This document shows positions 63,277 through 64,000 of a DNA stretch of 64,000 bases, piece by piece. The stretch spans positions 868,001 through 932,000 of the forward strand of contig CANLQO010000001.1 in NCBI GenBank assembly GCA_947493335.1, read 5' to 3'. The stretch's first letter is position 1, and each line of letters starts with the position of its first letter. The notes beneath the pieces are model-generated. The model made no database searches, was not told the DNA's origin, and saw only the letters and a list, made by a program, of their open reading frames with translations. The translations under genes and the position numbers were made by a program. The stretch comes from an uncultured Paracoccaceae bacterium. GTDB lineage: Bacteria > Pseudomonadota > Alphaproteobacteria > Rhodobacterales > Rhodobacteraceae.

Positions 63277-64000
63277 TCAGACGCAGACGCCCGCGCCATC
63301 AGCGGCCTGGCCTACGGTTTGGCGGAAGACATCAAAGAGTTCACGGCCAACGCCGGTGCCGTTGCCTGCAAGGTCAGCAGTGGCAAGGGACCGGGTGGAG
63401 AGGTCCACCCCGAGGACGTCGATGGTGCCTTTGGTCGCATCAAGGCGAATGACGTCGCCGTCCTGAATTTTGCCAATCGGCCCGCCATCGGCGGCTTCGG
63501 GACAAAGATGGATCGCAGAGGGCACTTTGCCGGATGCACCAGACATCCGTCCGTCAGTCACCAAGGCCACGCGCTGGCCACGGCCCTGCATCACCGAAAG
63601 CGTCGGTGTCAGGCTGTGCAATTCCGGCATCCCGTTGGACTTGGGGCCCTGAAAGCGGACCACGACAACAACGTTGTCGTTCAATTCGCCTGCCTTGAAG
63701 GCCTCTTTAACCGCGTCCTGGGTGTGGAACACGCGCGCAGGAGCCTCGATGATATGGCGATCTTCGGCCACGGCCGAGGATTTCATCACGCCGCGCCCGA
63801 GGTTGCCCGCAAGCTGGGTCAGGCCGCCATGATGGCTGAAGGGATCGGAAACGGGCCGCAGGATCTTGTCGTTCAGGGTCTTGTCTGTGCCGGGGCCATA
63901 GGCCACGCGGTCGCCCTCTAGCTTGGGTTCCTGGGTGTAGCGTTCCAGACCATCGCCCGCGACGGTCTTGGTGTCGTCATGCAGCAGCCCGGCGTTCAGC
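63277..64000 (-). CDS. edd: phosphogluconate dehydratase, C-terminal part
   Basis: The 3' 241 codons of a gene continuing past the right edge. The frame reads [20 protein letters not shown], then [40 protein letters not shown] and [20 protein letters not shown] near the C-terminus, all typical of Edd of the IlvD/Edd family. It dehydrates 6-phosphogluconate to KDPG with an iron-sulfur cluster, the substrate of eda downstream. N-terminal cluster Cys residues lie outside the window. Confidence 0.95.
   Translation of the reverse strand, partial: LNAGLLHDDTKTVAGDGLERYTQEPKLEGDRVAYGPGTDKTLNDKILRPVSDPFSHHGGLTQLAGNLGRGVMKSSAVAEDRHIIEAPARVFHTQDAVKEAFKAGELNDNVVVVVRFQGPKSNGMPELHSLTPTLSVMQGRGQRVALVTDGRMSGASGKVPSAIHLCPEAADGGPIGKIQDGDVIRLDATKGTIDVLGVDLSTRSLATADLAGNGTGVGRELFDVFRQTVGQAADGAGVCV

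Overview
The window is a chromosomal segment from a marine alphaproteobacterium, almost certainly a Rhodobacterales member of the Roseobacter group. The evidence is a DMSP lyase DddP with all known catalytic and metal-binding residues, a complete Rhodobacter capsulatus-type gene transfer agent (GTA) cluster, a PdhB subunit with its own lipoyl domain, the edd/eda Entner-Doudoroff pair, and many alphaproteobacterial protein families. The genus cannot be fixed from the sequence alone. Gene density is high. I saw no insertion sequence, CRISPR array or rRNA. One tRNA gene, tRNA-Leu(UAG), is present.

Layout. 1-7164: an alpha/beta hydrolase-OsmC fusion (cut by the left edge), dddP, a small membrane protein, the nitrogen pair glnB-glnA, the NAD(P)HX repair enzyme and a Hint-domain protein. 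7438-11163: tRNA-Leu, trigger factor, an orphan Hcp, and three envelope or secreted proteins of unknown role. 11294-18808: a Tat-exported cyclic-nucleotide phosphodiesterase, a hydrolase-TPR protein, the ribosomal operon rpsF-rpsR-rplI, a membrane protein behind a perfect CtrA box, YceI, and a cytochrome b561-YceI fusion. 18995-24576: the fatty-acid genes fabD, fabG, acpP and fabF with mltG, interrupted on the opposite strand by a PilZ protein. 24740-38919: the GTA structural cluster g1-g15, apparently intact, plus one translationally coupled gene. 38997-47422: cysE, then on the minus strand the ftsB-like gene, pdhA, pdhB and pdhC, a class I aldolase and pgk, then two cyclophilins. 47516-53885: a DUF3179 protein, a five-gene minus-strand operon (Rieske oxygenase, small protein, nucleoside hydrolase, GNAT, SelO) and two small EF-hand proteins. 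53903-56480: ilvB and ilvH, with a leader peptide and attenuator. 56593-64000: bpt, an RDD protein, a DUF2852 protein, a YbaK protein, glnE, eda and the 3' end of edd.

Genes acting together. glnA, glnB and glnE are all here; the adenylylation tyrosine of GlnA and the uridylylation tyrosine of GlnB are present, so the covalent nitrogen-control cascade looks intact. edd-eda, pgk, the class I aldolase and the pyruvate dehydrogenase genes cover much of central carbon flow. fabD, fabG, acpP and fabF are the core of type II fatty-acid synthesis.

Regulatory signals I consider most notable: (i) a leader peptide upstream of ilvB with an Ile-Val-Val-Val-Leu run, apparently leaderless, followed by a classic terminator; (ii) an 11-bp-periodic iteron TTGTGCAT found three times before ilvH and, with one degenerate copy, three times before fabD, in the same orientation; (iii) a perfect CtrA site; (iv) inverted repeats before pdhA, dddP and eda. 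I found no clearly new defence or mobile system. The GTA is a known type of system, and the less-explained parts are its small accessory genes and these regulatory motifs.
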